The notes beneath the pieces were generated by a model. That model was given only the letters and a program-made list of their open reading frames with translations. It did not search any database and was not told the DNA's origin. This document shows, piece after piece, positions 49,238 to 60,104 of a stretch of DNA of 64,000 nt (its first letter is position 1; each line of letters starts with the position of its first letter). Source of the DNA: Haemonchus contortus. Taxonomy: Eukaryota; Nematoda; Chromadorea; Rhabditida; Trichostrongylidae. The position numbers and the translations under genes were made by a program. The stretch spans positions 22,241,740 through 22,305,739 of the forward strand of contig LS997565.1 of NCBI GenBank assembly GCA_000469685.2, given 5' to 3'.

Positions 49238-52200
49238 CTACTGAGCTTTCTCGCCTGATAACTTTTCTTTCGTCAGTCCTTCTCTTTCCAAAGTGCTCAT
49301 TTTTCGGCCGTATTCGCTCAAAGCACGTACTGAACGATGTTCGCGATCAAGTGGAGGTGGAATACTGTAGTGCGCCTGCAGCCGAATCAAGGAGAGCTCG
49401 TCCACAAGAGAACGGTCGGCTACCTGCAATCCAGAATTTTGTAGTATAGTCACAGAAGAGATCGTACGTTAATAAAGGATGAGTATTAGGAAAAGCGGGA
49501 CACCTCATCTGTGAGTTTTGAACCCTGCTTTCCAGAAAGGTAACAACGAGAAAATCACCCAGGACCGACTAACACAAACTGTTCCTAATCCCTTCGTTGC
49601 TCAGCTGTGCTCTAGATGAGACTTAGGTTAGGTGGCGAAGATCCAAACTTATCATCGCCACGAAAACCCGGGTGGAAATTGAATCTGACTCTTACACAGA
49701 GAAGGAAGGACACTCCACGATAGGGATCAGTTTTACAGTATATTACACTAAACTCAACGAAACCAGAACATCGTGGAAACTAATTTCTCCCTGCCTCACT
49801 ACGCATATGAACATTAAACATATAGATAGATATGTATTACCGTTTGTAACATGTGATAGAACGCCGAGGTCTTCGTTGTTTTAGTAGGGTTTTCGCCGAG
49901 ATAGCGTAGGCCCTCGATGACGTCCTCAACGAAAGCTTCGAGTACACCTTCTTCACACATTCTCAAGGTTATAGGCACACGAGCAGCCTCCGGAGACAAC
50001 AGTGGATCGACATGCCATCCCTTAAAATGAAAGCAATCAAATAGCAGTAAGTATGGCAGTAGGATAAAATCAACCAACTCCATTCACCTTGGTAGTCATA
50101 AAATCGACCAAAACATAGATGTCGCCGAGACTGGTTTCGAAAGCCACAATGCACAGATCGGCTGCTCCCCTCAATGTGATCCCATCAATGTCGGAGAGCA
50201 AATCTGCGAGACGGCGGGTGGTTTCAACAACCCGATGACAAGCGGTTATATAGCCATCACGCCCCTGAAGTTCATAAGCGAGTCGCTGTAAGACACACAA
50301 GGGAAGATATTACTGTTTCCTTTGAAGATTTCATTCCGTTGCCTCGTGATGAACACTTGTCTATAATGCTTGAAATAACTCTGCAACTGACTTCCTCAGG
50401 GACAGTTTAGGTGTCTTTATGAGCCATGTGAGGGTAACCTTAAGTGCGAGTCGAAGTTTTATTCCTTCACCTTAGTCGACTGCCAGTTGACCGATAGATG
50501 GAAGGCTTGGCTGCGTGGAGTTTGATCCCTAGAATACCTAGGGGGTACCGGTAGCAGTTCGTACTATACAGAGCATTTATTTGCCTATATGCCTTGACTT
50601 GAATCAGAGAGCCGATCTCTCTTGTTATGCTAACAGTTGAAGTTACGGTATTGGAAATTCTGTTCGAGATGTAACACCTACAAAATGGGTAACACTACAA
50701 ACTATGCAGAGCTTTGCTGAACTAAAAGACAAAGATCGCTTATCGTCGACAGAGGGCCGTACATACTCTGGTTTGAAGCATTCTAGTCGCGGCAGTTTTT
50801 CCCCTCTATGAAAATGTCTCACACGAACAAAGGCGAGTGTTGAAGGACCAATATATATAGAAGAGAGGCCTTTGTTGATTTTCGTCGCACACATAGATCT
50901 TTTGAAGAGCGTGCACCTTTTGAATGCACCTTTAAAAAGCTATCGAAGCATTGTTTCGGGCTATGCCTCGCATCCATAACTTCCCCATACCTCCGGTTTT
51001 ATTACTGTACTCCTCGTTGCGGGCTCCCCAACAAAAGCGGGACATCGAATAAGAAATAAAAGGTAATAAGAGCTACAATCATGGAAAAACAAAAAAACTG
51101 AGCGGTAAACTTCCCGTACCTTTCCAAGTAAGGTAGCCCAGGCAGTGGCCACAGCACCTCCGTCACGACCACCAGCAAGAGTGGGAGTAGCATATACACC
51201 GCCTGCCCAGTCGCTATTACAAAAGCATTGATGGCGTAGCATTGACTGATCTCGATACATAAGAACCGAGCAGGATCTCGGCGCCTGGCCATACTGTAAA
51301 AAGACATGTTCTGAATGAAATTAAACCGGCATAAGGTTACAATAACCAACACGATGCAGATCGATCGATATGGATGTGACTCCTGGCAAACGGAAATCAA
51401 ACGTAGGGATGGAATAATCGCAGTATTCCATGAAAGGTAAAAGGAATCCTCCAAGGCAGCAATCGACATGCAAAGGAACACCGAACTGTTGGGCTATCTA
51501 TAATCAATATTTTTTAGTCCTTACAAAATCTGAAAGTACAACTATGATTGGGTGAAAACCCACTTCAGAGAGCCTCTCAATTGGATCTACTGTGCCAGTA
51601 GTATGATTTGGTGCTGACGCCACAATCTAAAACCAAGTAAATTGAGCTAATTAGATTTGACGCAGTGGAAACATCCTTACCATGCAAGTATGAGGACCAA
51701 TTGCCCGCTTCACCGCTGCAGCATGTACTCGATCATCCTCCCTAACTGGAACCCGTCTTATCGTCATCCCAAACAACTCTGCTGCCTTGTCTAGCGCCGG
51801 ATGAGCGGTGGATGGAGCCACTATTTCAGGATGATACATGCCCCTTGCGATGCCGCGATTTCGATAAGCTGGAATCGAATGTATACCAGTAGTTCAGAAG
51901 TCAAAAATCTTATAACAATAAATCTACAGCATAGCAGGGACATCTATAACAATGCAGAGACTGACCGAGGCACGCCAATAGCATCACTTCAGTCCCACCT
52001 CCAGCTACAACACCACAAGCCTCTTGACCACCGTGAAACATGGATAAGCACATTCTCAATATCTAAAAAACGGTAACCATCAAAACTCGTCGTCATTCCA
52101 GCGAAAAAAATCCAGCGATGAACTCACCTCGGCTTCCATTTTTCTAGCACCAGGAAATGCATCCGATCGATGAGGATCGGAGTGAGAAAACAGATCATAG

Positions 52201-53108
52201 ATCTGAAGAGAGGGGGATAAAATCTTAACAAACTTAGCTCTTTACAACAAACAACAACTGCAAAATATTACCTTGGCGCAAAGAGATAGATCCTGATTCC
52301 GAGTACGAGGGTCATAGTGCTCCATATATCGCCGCTCACCCATGGCAGCATACTGCCGCGCCTCAGAAAGGAGTTCCTCACCACCAAGTGGATGTTCGGG
52401 CAAAAATTTGTAAAAGTCACGTTTCTGAAGAAGCTAATTTTCAAACTTACAAGTTGAATATGCTACCATTATTATGATACCTGATCATATTGATGAACTT
52501 CCTCTTCGATTTCACGCCGAGCTCGCTCAAGATCAGCTTTAACTCTTCGTTTAACCCATGGCAATGAACGTATGATGGAATATATAGAACTTCTATAAAA
52601 GTTGTTGTTGAATACAAATTGTGAGAGGGAGACTCAAGACGGCCTTCTTGGTTTACAAGTAAAATACACGAAAATGAGCTGCCATCTAATTGTACATTTG
52701 AAGGAAAGTTGACTAGTTTGCAGATTTCTATGAGTAGAAAGGATGAAGTGTGCGAAACAAAAACTCTCAATAGGAACTCGGACACTTAATACTCGTCTTA
52801 TTCTCCCTTAGTCTTGTCATATAACGAAAAGATAGGGTTTGAGGCTGAAGACAAAATATACCTGGCTCTTTGGAAGAATGGTTTGTCGGAGTGATTTATA
52901 CGGCGAATCCACATTATGAAGAAGCACGTAGCTACAGTGTATGACATTATCTAAAATATAACTGTCGGCATACCTGGATTTAACTCCTGCAATGAACTTT
53001 TGTGATCACCTGCCATGACTCCAAATGTGAGCAGTGCCTATTGACAGATGCTCGAAACTCATCGATGTGTTCGAAGACGACACGCCACATAGGATTTGAA
53101 GACGTCAT
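49238..53108 (-). CDS. spl: sphingosine-1-phosphate lyase-like protein, active-site lysine lost, 13 exons
   Basis: S1P lyases are PLP enzymes of the ER that cleave S1P. The exons are 53108-53010, 52950-52862, 52592-52481, 52424-52272, 52202-52128, 52062-51966, 51868-51681, 51626-51564, 51497-51351, 51293-51120, 50264-50088, 50020-49841 and 49423-49238. Phases all agree, giving 579 residues (human about 568). Landmarks: an N-terminal membrane span ([10 protein letters not shown]), [10 protein letters not shown], the PLP-phosphate loop [38 protein letters not shown] with the PLP-binding Asp, [14 protein letters not shown], and C-terminal [10 protein letters not shown]. The catalytic block that should read S-x-D-T-H-K-Y-G-Y-A-P-K reads SIDLHR|YGQAPR. 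The Schiff-base lysine is therefore Arg (about residue 341) and the second lysine is also Arg. The SGAVY block of active lyases is not recognisable. The frame is intact, so a pseudoenzyme is likelier than a pseudogene. Confidence 0.93.
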
Positions 53109-53251
53109 CTTCAGAATGTGCTGATATAAAAACAGTGCGAATGAGGTTCGAAAATACAAAAGCAAGGTATTTCGCTGACAAAAGCATTGACTAGTCCACC
53201 GAAAATTCGGAACTACAGGTCCGTCACATACAAAGATAAAACAGAAACAAA

Positions 53252-53257
53252 TTTATT
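53252..53257 (-). terminator. AATAAA polyadenylation signal of MED20
   Basis: An AATAAA hexamer begins 26 nt after the MED20 stop codon (53283) and about 145 nt before the start of the S1P-lyase-like gene. This is the spacing expected between genes of a nematode operon. Confidence 0.6.
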
Positions 53258-53282
53258 GGTACATAATATGGCATAAACCGGA

Positions 53283-56278
53283 TCAAGCTTTTTTTCTCAT
53301 ATTACGGAATATAGTTAAGTATTGGTACATCGTATCGAGGGCTGAATATGGTTCCGATGATGACTTGTTGATGACATCAGGTTTATTGCGTGCCTGTAAA
53401 AATCAACTGAGGAATGCTTCCAAACGCTTCCAAATTGGATACACTTAGAATAAAAATCGATTTTATTATGTCATCCTTGCTGGGAGCACAGAGAACATTA
53501 CGAAGAGCGAAAAAAAACGAAGCAACACCAAATTAACGAACATATAAAGGGAAGAACATCTGCATCATTTCAGTCATCATGTGCGCACTCTGAGCAGCAA
53601 CTTGAGAAGGCTCGTATTCTACCTGGAAAAGCCGCAATTTTAAGATTTAACTACCCTTGATCCGGGTATTCAGTTGCTTAATTACTACAGGGTGGCTACA
53701 AAGTATGGTCCGGCAAATCACACGTCGCTTGCTAACCTGTAAATCCCCGTATTAGCTGTGCCATATGTGCTCTGGATACAGCGTGTCAGTCATGCCCTAA
53801 ACCCAAATTATTGCGACTGTCGGTAGAAGTACCTCGGAGAAATGCGACCATCTCCTCACCGTGCCACAATCGCACATCTCGTGGACGAAAGATGTTCCGC
53901 TGCGGAGATTGCAAGGAGGCTGCACATTAACGACAGAACGGTCAGAAGAATTGTGGCCCAGTACAGGGAGCGTGGACACCATTTCCCACTTCCAAAATCA
54001 GGGCGTCCAAGAACTGTCGATGTTCCTCGGATTCGGAAGGTGATTAAGAAGAGAATCTCGCGCAACGATGAGTTCAGCATGAACAAAATTGCTTCGGATT
54101 TGCATATCTCGCGAAGAAGTGTTCAAAACATTGTGAAATGTGAGCTAGTTTTTTCACAGTTACCGCTTCTTTCGGGGCCAGATGCTCAGCGAAGCAGCAA
54201 AGAAGAACAGACTGGAAAAATGTCAGAAGCTTCTGGCAGCAGTTCGTGCGGGCCGCCTCTCGGACATCGTGTGGACAGACGAGAAAATTTTCACGGTCGA
54301 GGTCGCGCACAACAGCCAAAACCAGCGGCAGTTGCCCCCTAAGGCAGAGAAAAACTCCAGAAAACGACGAGTGAAAACCATCAGCCTGTTCCCGAAGTCG
54401 GTGATGGTATGGGCCGGAATAACATCAGAATGCAAAACACCTCTCGTTTTTGTTGATAAAAACATCAAAATCAACTCCGAAACTTACCAGAATGTTATTT
54501 TAAGGGACACACTGTTGCCATGGGCCCGAAGTCACTTCGGAGAACGGAACTTTATCTTGCAACAGGACTGGGCACCAGCACATGGGTCGAAATCCACGAT
54601 TTCCCCCTGCCGACATCATTTTCCTGGATTCTGGGACAAATACATGTGGCCATCTAATTCTCCAGACCTCGATCCAGTGGACTACTCCGTTCGGAGCTAT
54701 CTGCAGCAGAAAGTGTCATCTTCACCCCACCGCAGTTTGGACAGTCTAAAAGCAGCTCTTCAGATGGAATGGGCAGAAAATTGATGTCGACTACTTGCGG
54801 CCCACCATGGAAGCCTTCACGAAAAGATTCAAAGCTTGTATTCTGGCCAAAGGCGATCATTTCGAACAATACCTCTAATATATGTTCCTTTATCTTAGCC
54901 GTACCATTTAATGAAAATTCTTGAAGAAATGTGTGATATTTATTTTTTTACATGCGAATAAACACCGGACCATACTTTGTAGCCACCCTGTATTCACAAT
55001 TCTATTACCTCAACTATTACTCCCTTGGTAGTAGTCACCTGTGTTGCAGTTCCTACACGCACAACAAAGTCTCTCAATCGATACTCCACCCCAGTTAGCT
55101 GAAACAAGTCTGGCGGGTAAACAAAACAATTCACGACTGGTGAAGAATACAAATGAAGGTACAATAACTGGAGAACAAAAATGAACTACGCAACATCATC
55201 TATTTCTCTCACTTGCTCCATCTTGCGGACCCTCATACTACGCTTGGATTAATAATCACAAAGATATTTCCCCTCTCTAGTGTAGAAACAGATGTAGCTA
55301 GGTTCTTTGGAAGAATGGTTTGTCGGAGTGATTTATACGGGCGAATCCACATTATGAAGAAGCACGTAGCTACAGTGTAGGACATTATCTATAATAAAAA
55401 TAACTATTCGGTAGACCTGGATTTCACTCGTGCAATGAACAATGAACTAATCACGAAGATATTTCCCCTCTCTAGTGTAGAAACAGATGTAGCTAGTCCT
55501 AGAGGAAATTTGCATCGAAAAACTGTGAATAAGTCTACATGCCAGCCTACATCTTGCGCATTCGAAAGGAGTTAAAATCAGCGAATTTCAGTTATCCTCC
55601 TTCAACGCGGTCATTCCGAAATGAAGTTTAGGCTTTGAAAAAATTTTGAAGAGAATAAACTATAAAAGTGAAGATGAAGAGTTCCTCACAGATGTATTGA
55701 TTGCTTACAATTGCATACAATCACGATTTCATACATCAGCGAGAGATAGCAACATTAAAGCAAACTAAGGAACAATGGACCATGGGTTTTAACATTCGAT
55801 GCCCACGTTTTATGCTTAGATTCCTAAAAAGAATGTGCAAACCTCAAACTTGCCGGCCGTGTCAGGCGTGAGACCAGAGGACAGCTTGGTGAGAATGAGA
55901 TCGAATCCAAGGTCGCATACAGTCCTTGGGCTAGTTCGAAGGGAATCGCTTGGAGCTGGACGAAAACTTCATGACTTTTATTTGCAGAAGAATGGAAAGC
56001 TGGGTTTCAAAAAGAATCAAATGTACAAACCTATTGAGAAGGAACTTTGTGGAAAATTGCTGTGGTGAAGAACGTAATTATGCTGGATACAGCTTTGAAG
56101 CTGAAATCGTAAGATAAAAATATTCATGACGTAACGACGTAATCATTACCTTATCATTTGGTGTATATGGCAGGCAGTCGACTGTATAGGTGCCGATTTG
56201 TTCAGCACCACCTCCTTCTAGCAGGCGTTCCACTTCTTTAGCAGTTTTGTCGTGTTCGAAGACCCAAGACACTCCCAT
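53283..56278 (-). CDS. mdt-20: Mediator complex subunit 20 (MED20), 6 exons
   Basis: MED20 is a head-module subunit of Mediator, which links transcription factors to RNA polymerase II. The exons are 56278-56150, 56100-56031, 55955-55843, 55098-55009, 53622-53542 and 53393-53283, giving 197 residues (human 212), with phases agreeing throughout. Landmarks: N-terminal [11 protein letters not shown] and [62 protein letters not shown], and a C-terminal block with [16 protein letters not shown] that matches the family's DTMxQYxxLFNKIRK. Intron 4 contains the maT transposon (53688-54990). Intron 3 contains a stray copy of the S1P-lyase exon 2. The donor of exon 5 (TAT|GTTCGT) is weak; reading through would end the protein after two more codons. 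Confidence 0.92.
53688..54990 (+). mobile_element. Tc1/mariner element of the DD37D (maT) type
   Basis: The ends are perfect 26-bp inverted repeats beginning CAGGGTGGCTACAAAGTATG, flanked by TA at 53686-53687 and 54991-54992, the expected target duplication. The element is 1303 bp and lies in MED20 intron 4, antisense to the gene. Perfect ends suggest a fairly recent insertion. Confidence 0.95.
53842..54878 (+). pseudogene. maT transposase, frameshifted
   Basis: The N-terminal part (53842 to about 54170) has a helix-turn-helix ([20 protein letters not shown]) and a second one ([17 protein letters not shown]). The frame then shifts near 54175. The catalytic part (54182-54784) carries the triad as [16 protein letters not shown] and [10 protein letters not shown], with 37 residues between the second and third aspartates, the DD37D spacing of maT elements. 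A second shift near 54775 is needed to reach the tail ending FEQYL before TAA. With two frameshifts the copy is not autonomous, though all catalytic residues are still encoded. Confidence 0.88.
55253..55500. repeat. short tandem duplication
   Basis: A 46-bp segment (AAGATATTTCCCCTCTCTAG onward) occurs at about 55257-55303 and again at about 55456-55500, bracketing the duplicated S1P-lyase exon. The bracketing suggests that duplication and insertion arose together. Confidence 0.8.
55301..55440 (-). pseudogene. partial duplicate of S1P-lyase-like exon 2 and intron 1
   Basis: This matches 52865-53000 at most positions (shared TTTGGAAGAATGGTTTGTCG, ATGAAGAAGCACGTAGCTAC and CTCGTGCAATGAAC-like end). 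It has one extra G in TACGGGCGAATCC that breaks the frame and lacks the rest of the gene. It lies in the same orientation inside MED20 intron 3. Confidence 0.9.
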
Positions 56279-56766
56279 CCTCGCGAAAAAATTCAAAATG
56301 GCGACATACAGGAACTGGACCACGGATGTTCAAGGCACTGAGTGAGAGATTAACCGGACAGTCAACGAAGAGAAACGTCTTGTGAGAGCATAGTTCAGTA
56401 TGTTTTGAAGGGCACATTCCCCAGAATCGAACAGGTTTGCGAACGAGCGAGAAGATCTGGGCGTTTTTTATGATAACAGGCATTCTTATGATAACAAGTA
56501 CACAACAATCGCAGAACAACACGAATTTTCCAATTGCTTATCGATGAACATGCGAGAACTATCTAAACCGGTGTGACGTCAACATACGCATAGAGTTCAA
56601 CGACCAAAAAAATGTGAAAATTTAAAAAAAAACCCGCATTCCCAATAATGATAATCATTCAACAAACGGAACATCAACGGTTCTCAGGAAAGAAAAAAGC
56701 CGATCGTATTTTGTCCAACAAGACGCGATATGCAAATTGAAGACATCAACATAGCAACGCCACTCG

Positions 56767-59700
56767 CTACGACGACTTTTGTTCATACTCGCGGAATTTC
56801 ATCAGCTGATACTTCATCACTGGCACTAACTCGGGAGGTATTGCAGTGACTCGGAGACATTTCGGTGGTTGCATAGAACATTCAAAGAGGAACAAACACG
56901 GATCACCTTCATCCGCCAACACTTCACCCGGAAGAGATAATAGGCATACAGTTCCTGTTAAAAAAAAATGAGAATTTGTTAAAACGTTGACTATAATTCA
57001 AAGAGATAAAAAGGTTTGTGATAGACCCACCTGTATCATCTTTGATTATGGGTGGAGAGGTTGATGAGAGTACAGCACAAACCACACTTTGTCCGGATTT
57101 TCGCTTTGCCAAGGTGAAGCAGTCGTCCCTAGCAAGCCCCATCGCAGAAGTAATGCGTAACGACTAAAGAGCTATGATTTCGCTAACAGCTGCAAAAATT
57201 ATTACAAAAGGAACCCAGATATACAGTGATGAGAACAGTGATTACAATCCACGACGCAGAGCTAATATAACTTTTATGATAGGCACTTATATCACAAAAA
57301 TATCCCAATCTTTTCAGGAGAAAAAACATACCAATACTACGCGTAATGAATGAGCTAACTCAAGACACTTCGAAGAGTAGGCTTCTCTGACAAAGCCTCG
57401 TCAAGAACTGGCACAATATAACGTCGACTGATCTCTGGCGCCGAAATAACTGTCTGAGTATAGGAATCAGCAAGTTGTACTCGGTCATCGCCAATTCGGA
57501 AACCTCGCGCTGTCCATTTCACCGCTTTCCAACCTTCTTCTCCATCGCGTTTGATGGCAGTGAAGAGAACGCTGTCGCCTGAACGTCGGGGAATCACAGT
57601 GATATCATTTAAAACAAGCATAACATATGAATGATCAATTTAAATTTCTCGTGACTATTTTGAACAAGATTTTCATCCCACTGAATGCTTAATCCAAATC
57701 ATATGGATTGCATAGAGTATGGTATGTTCCACTTCGTTCATAATCCTAACGAAGAAATTAAAGTAGAAACAACACATGAAAAGAAAAAAATGCAGTCTAT
57801 ATTACCGATGTGAAGCAGATCATCCAGCCACTCTGCGTTCATACCTCCATCGCCGCCAGTCCAAGAAAGAATAGTGCACCTATAAGAAGGCTGTTCGGTG
57901 AAACGATGAAAGCGTAATACTTCAGATAAATTCAAAGCAAAGTGTATGAAGGTGTCTAGTGATACTCACTTTATTTCGCCGTAAATGGGGCACCATACAA
58001 CTGCTTGAAATTTTGTCAACGATATAATTTTTCCGCATCCTGAACTAAGACGTGCAAAAATGGGCTCATGCCAGAACTTGTCCCCCAATTATCGAACCAT
58101 CATAAAGCTTGAATTCCTGTTCTGCAGTTTTTTCACTTCTGCAACCTTTCAAAAACGCCGGTTATATCTGACTTATTCGTCTACATGAGGCAATTATTTT
58201 CGTATGAGCATTTAGGCTTGGACAAGTAGGCAGAATATAAGGATTTCGTTCGCCCAACATTTTTCAAGACACTAAACCACGCAGTTCATCTCATAACTTC
58301 AAGATTGTGCTGCTACAGGGAAGCCTGTTCGAGAAAATTGTAAACGAACCACGACTGGACGTAGCGGAACACTTTTTTTTTTGAAACTTTATGAATTTGA
58401 ATGTAAACGAATGCTTCTAATTCATACATATGAATTAGTACGTGTTATTTCTTACCGGTGATCAAAGGTTCCCGGGACTTTTTCGGTTTTGTTGCAGATG
58501 TGGCAATCCACCTGCATCCGTTCACGTCACCCTGAGCTCGCAGCGACACTAGCAGTTCATCACCTTAATGCGGAGAACTAGAATTGTATAGCAACAGTAT
58601 GCACATAAGTTAGGTAGTAAAGGCGGTCAGACAAAAATTGATCCAAATGAAAACAGCTACCATTACAAATAAAAAGAGGAAGTTCTAACCTATATTCAGG
58701 TATGAATTCAGCCGAGTTACTTCTTCTGCAGAAAATGCTGCTCCTGGGATAAACACTGAACCAAATTCATCACTTAATCCGAAGGCTAGAGTTTCACTTA
58801 CGTTGGTGACCACAACACACTAAACGGAAGGTTGAGATGTTTCGGAAAGAAAATGAAAGATAAAATGCAGAAATTACAATTTTAAGGCAGTAGTCTAAAT
58901 TCTACATATCGGGTGCTGACTAACTAGCAAAATATGAAAACCTCAACAAACTAGGATTAGCTAAGAAATGTTTCTGAACAGCAAGCAGTACCTTGTCAGT
59001 AATTACTGGGAAATTGTTTGGAAAATTGGACCCACTGGGACCAGCTGGAATGTATTGCATCCTTTGAAGGTTGTCTGGAAACCCCGTCGGCTCACAAGCT
59101 GGGTTCAGATGGCGTACCTTAAAAAGAGGAAACAGAAAAAATAACAGAATCGCTTCAGTATATACAGCGTGACCCACATGAAGTGTGACGCAGAAAACTA
59201 GCACCAAAAGTATACAGATCAAACCAAATAGGAAACTATTACTCCCACACAATCATCACAAAATTGTAAACAACATATCACATCTCGCATGCAGAATGAC
59301 CATCTTTCGCTTTGATGCAAACATCCAACCTAATTCGGATGTTTTCAAGAATGCGCGCAATCATTTTCATCCCACGCTTCTACAACAGAACTTTCCTTGA
59401 GAGGTTCCTAAGACCTGTGTTTGAAAGCGCAGGCTTTTTGCTCCAATATCGACTATACACCAAAATCCAAAGGATTGAGATCGGGGAATTTGAAGGTCAA
59501 AACTGCTTGTCCCAAAAACCCGGAAACGTTGTTTCACAACATTGCAGCATCTTCTCTCCGCTGTGGGCTGGTGCTCAATCCTGTGTAAGGTTCAGCTGAC
59601 GTTCATCGCGTTCCTTTCCGCCCAAGCGATCACCGCTTCCTCCAGCACAGGAGCCCATAAGTTGATTTTTTATTGCCCACCTCATGTGGGTCACCGTGTA

Positions 59701-60104
59701 AATATATCTGTTCTCAGTGAGAGAAGCCATACAACTCTATGTCTATAGAACTTCTGCAGTAATGAAGTATAAGCTCCAAATTTGATGAAGATAGTAAGTT
59801 AAGGTACACATCAGAAATTTTTGAATCAGACCTAGGGTAGCACGGGTAAAGAGTAAAAACTAACCTTCACGGCTCTCCATCTGCATCCATTCTTGCCTTC
59901 CTGTGGAACCATGATGACACGAACAATATCACCAACATGGTAGCGCATCGAAAAGTTCGGGACATGTTCTGACGGTGGTATAGCAGCAGCTAAAGGACAA
60001 AAGACACTTCCATGTGGTGTTTCTATGAAGGCGAATTTGGTTTCCACGCGAGTTAGACGACCATTCACGGTGATTTTCTCCACCATGTGATACTCTGAAA
60101 CCAT
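56767..60104 (-). CDS. unrecognised protein with repeated OB-fold/cold-shock-like units, 9 exons
   Basis: The phase-compatible exons are 60104-59865, 59117-58992, 58819-58690, 58563-58456, 58039-57970, 57879-57806, 57578-57367, 57163-57031 and 56954-56767, about 426 residues. At least three units of about 80 residues share one plan. A beta-rich start comes first (EKITVNGRLTRVETKFAFIE; CVVVTNVSETLAFGL; GKIISLTKFQAVVWC). A GSVF(C/I)P-like turn follows, then a GD(I/E/S)V strand, then a tail with NGCRW(R/I)A or GWKAVKW. The fourth (RKSGQSVVCAVL) is more diverged. The pattern suggests small beta-barrels of the OB/cold-shock kind, perhaps nucleic-acid-binding. I do not recognise the family. The ATG at 60104 overlaps a TTTCAG acceptor, so the true 5' exon may lie upstream or the transcript may be trans-spliced there. 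Exon 7 reading on would stop at 57355. Confidence 0.75.
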
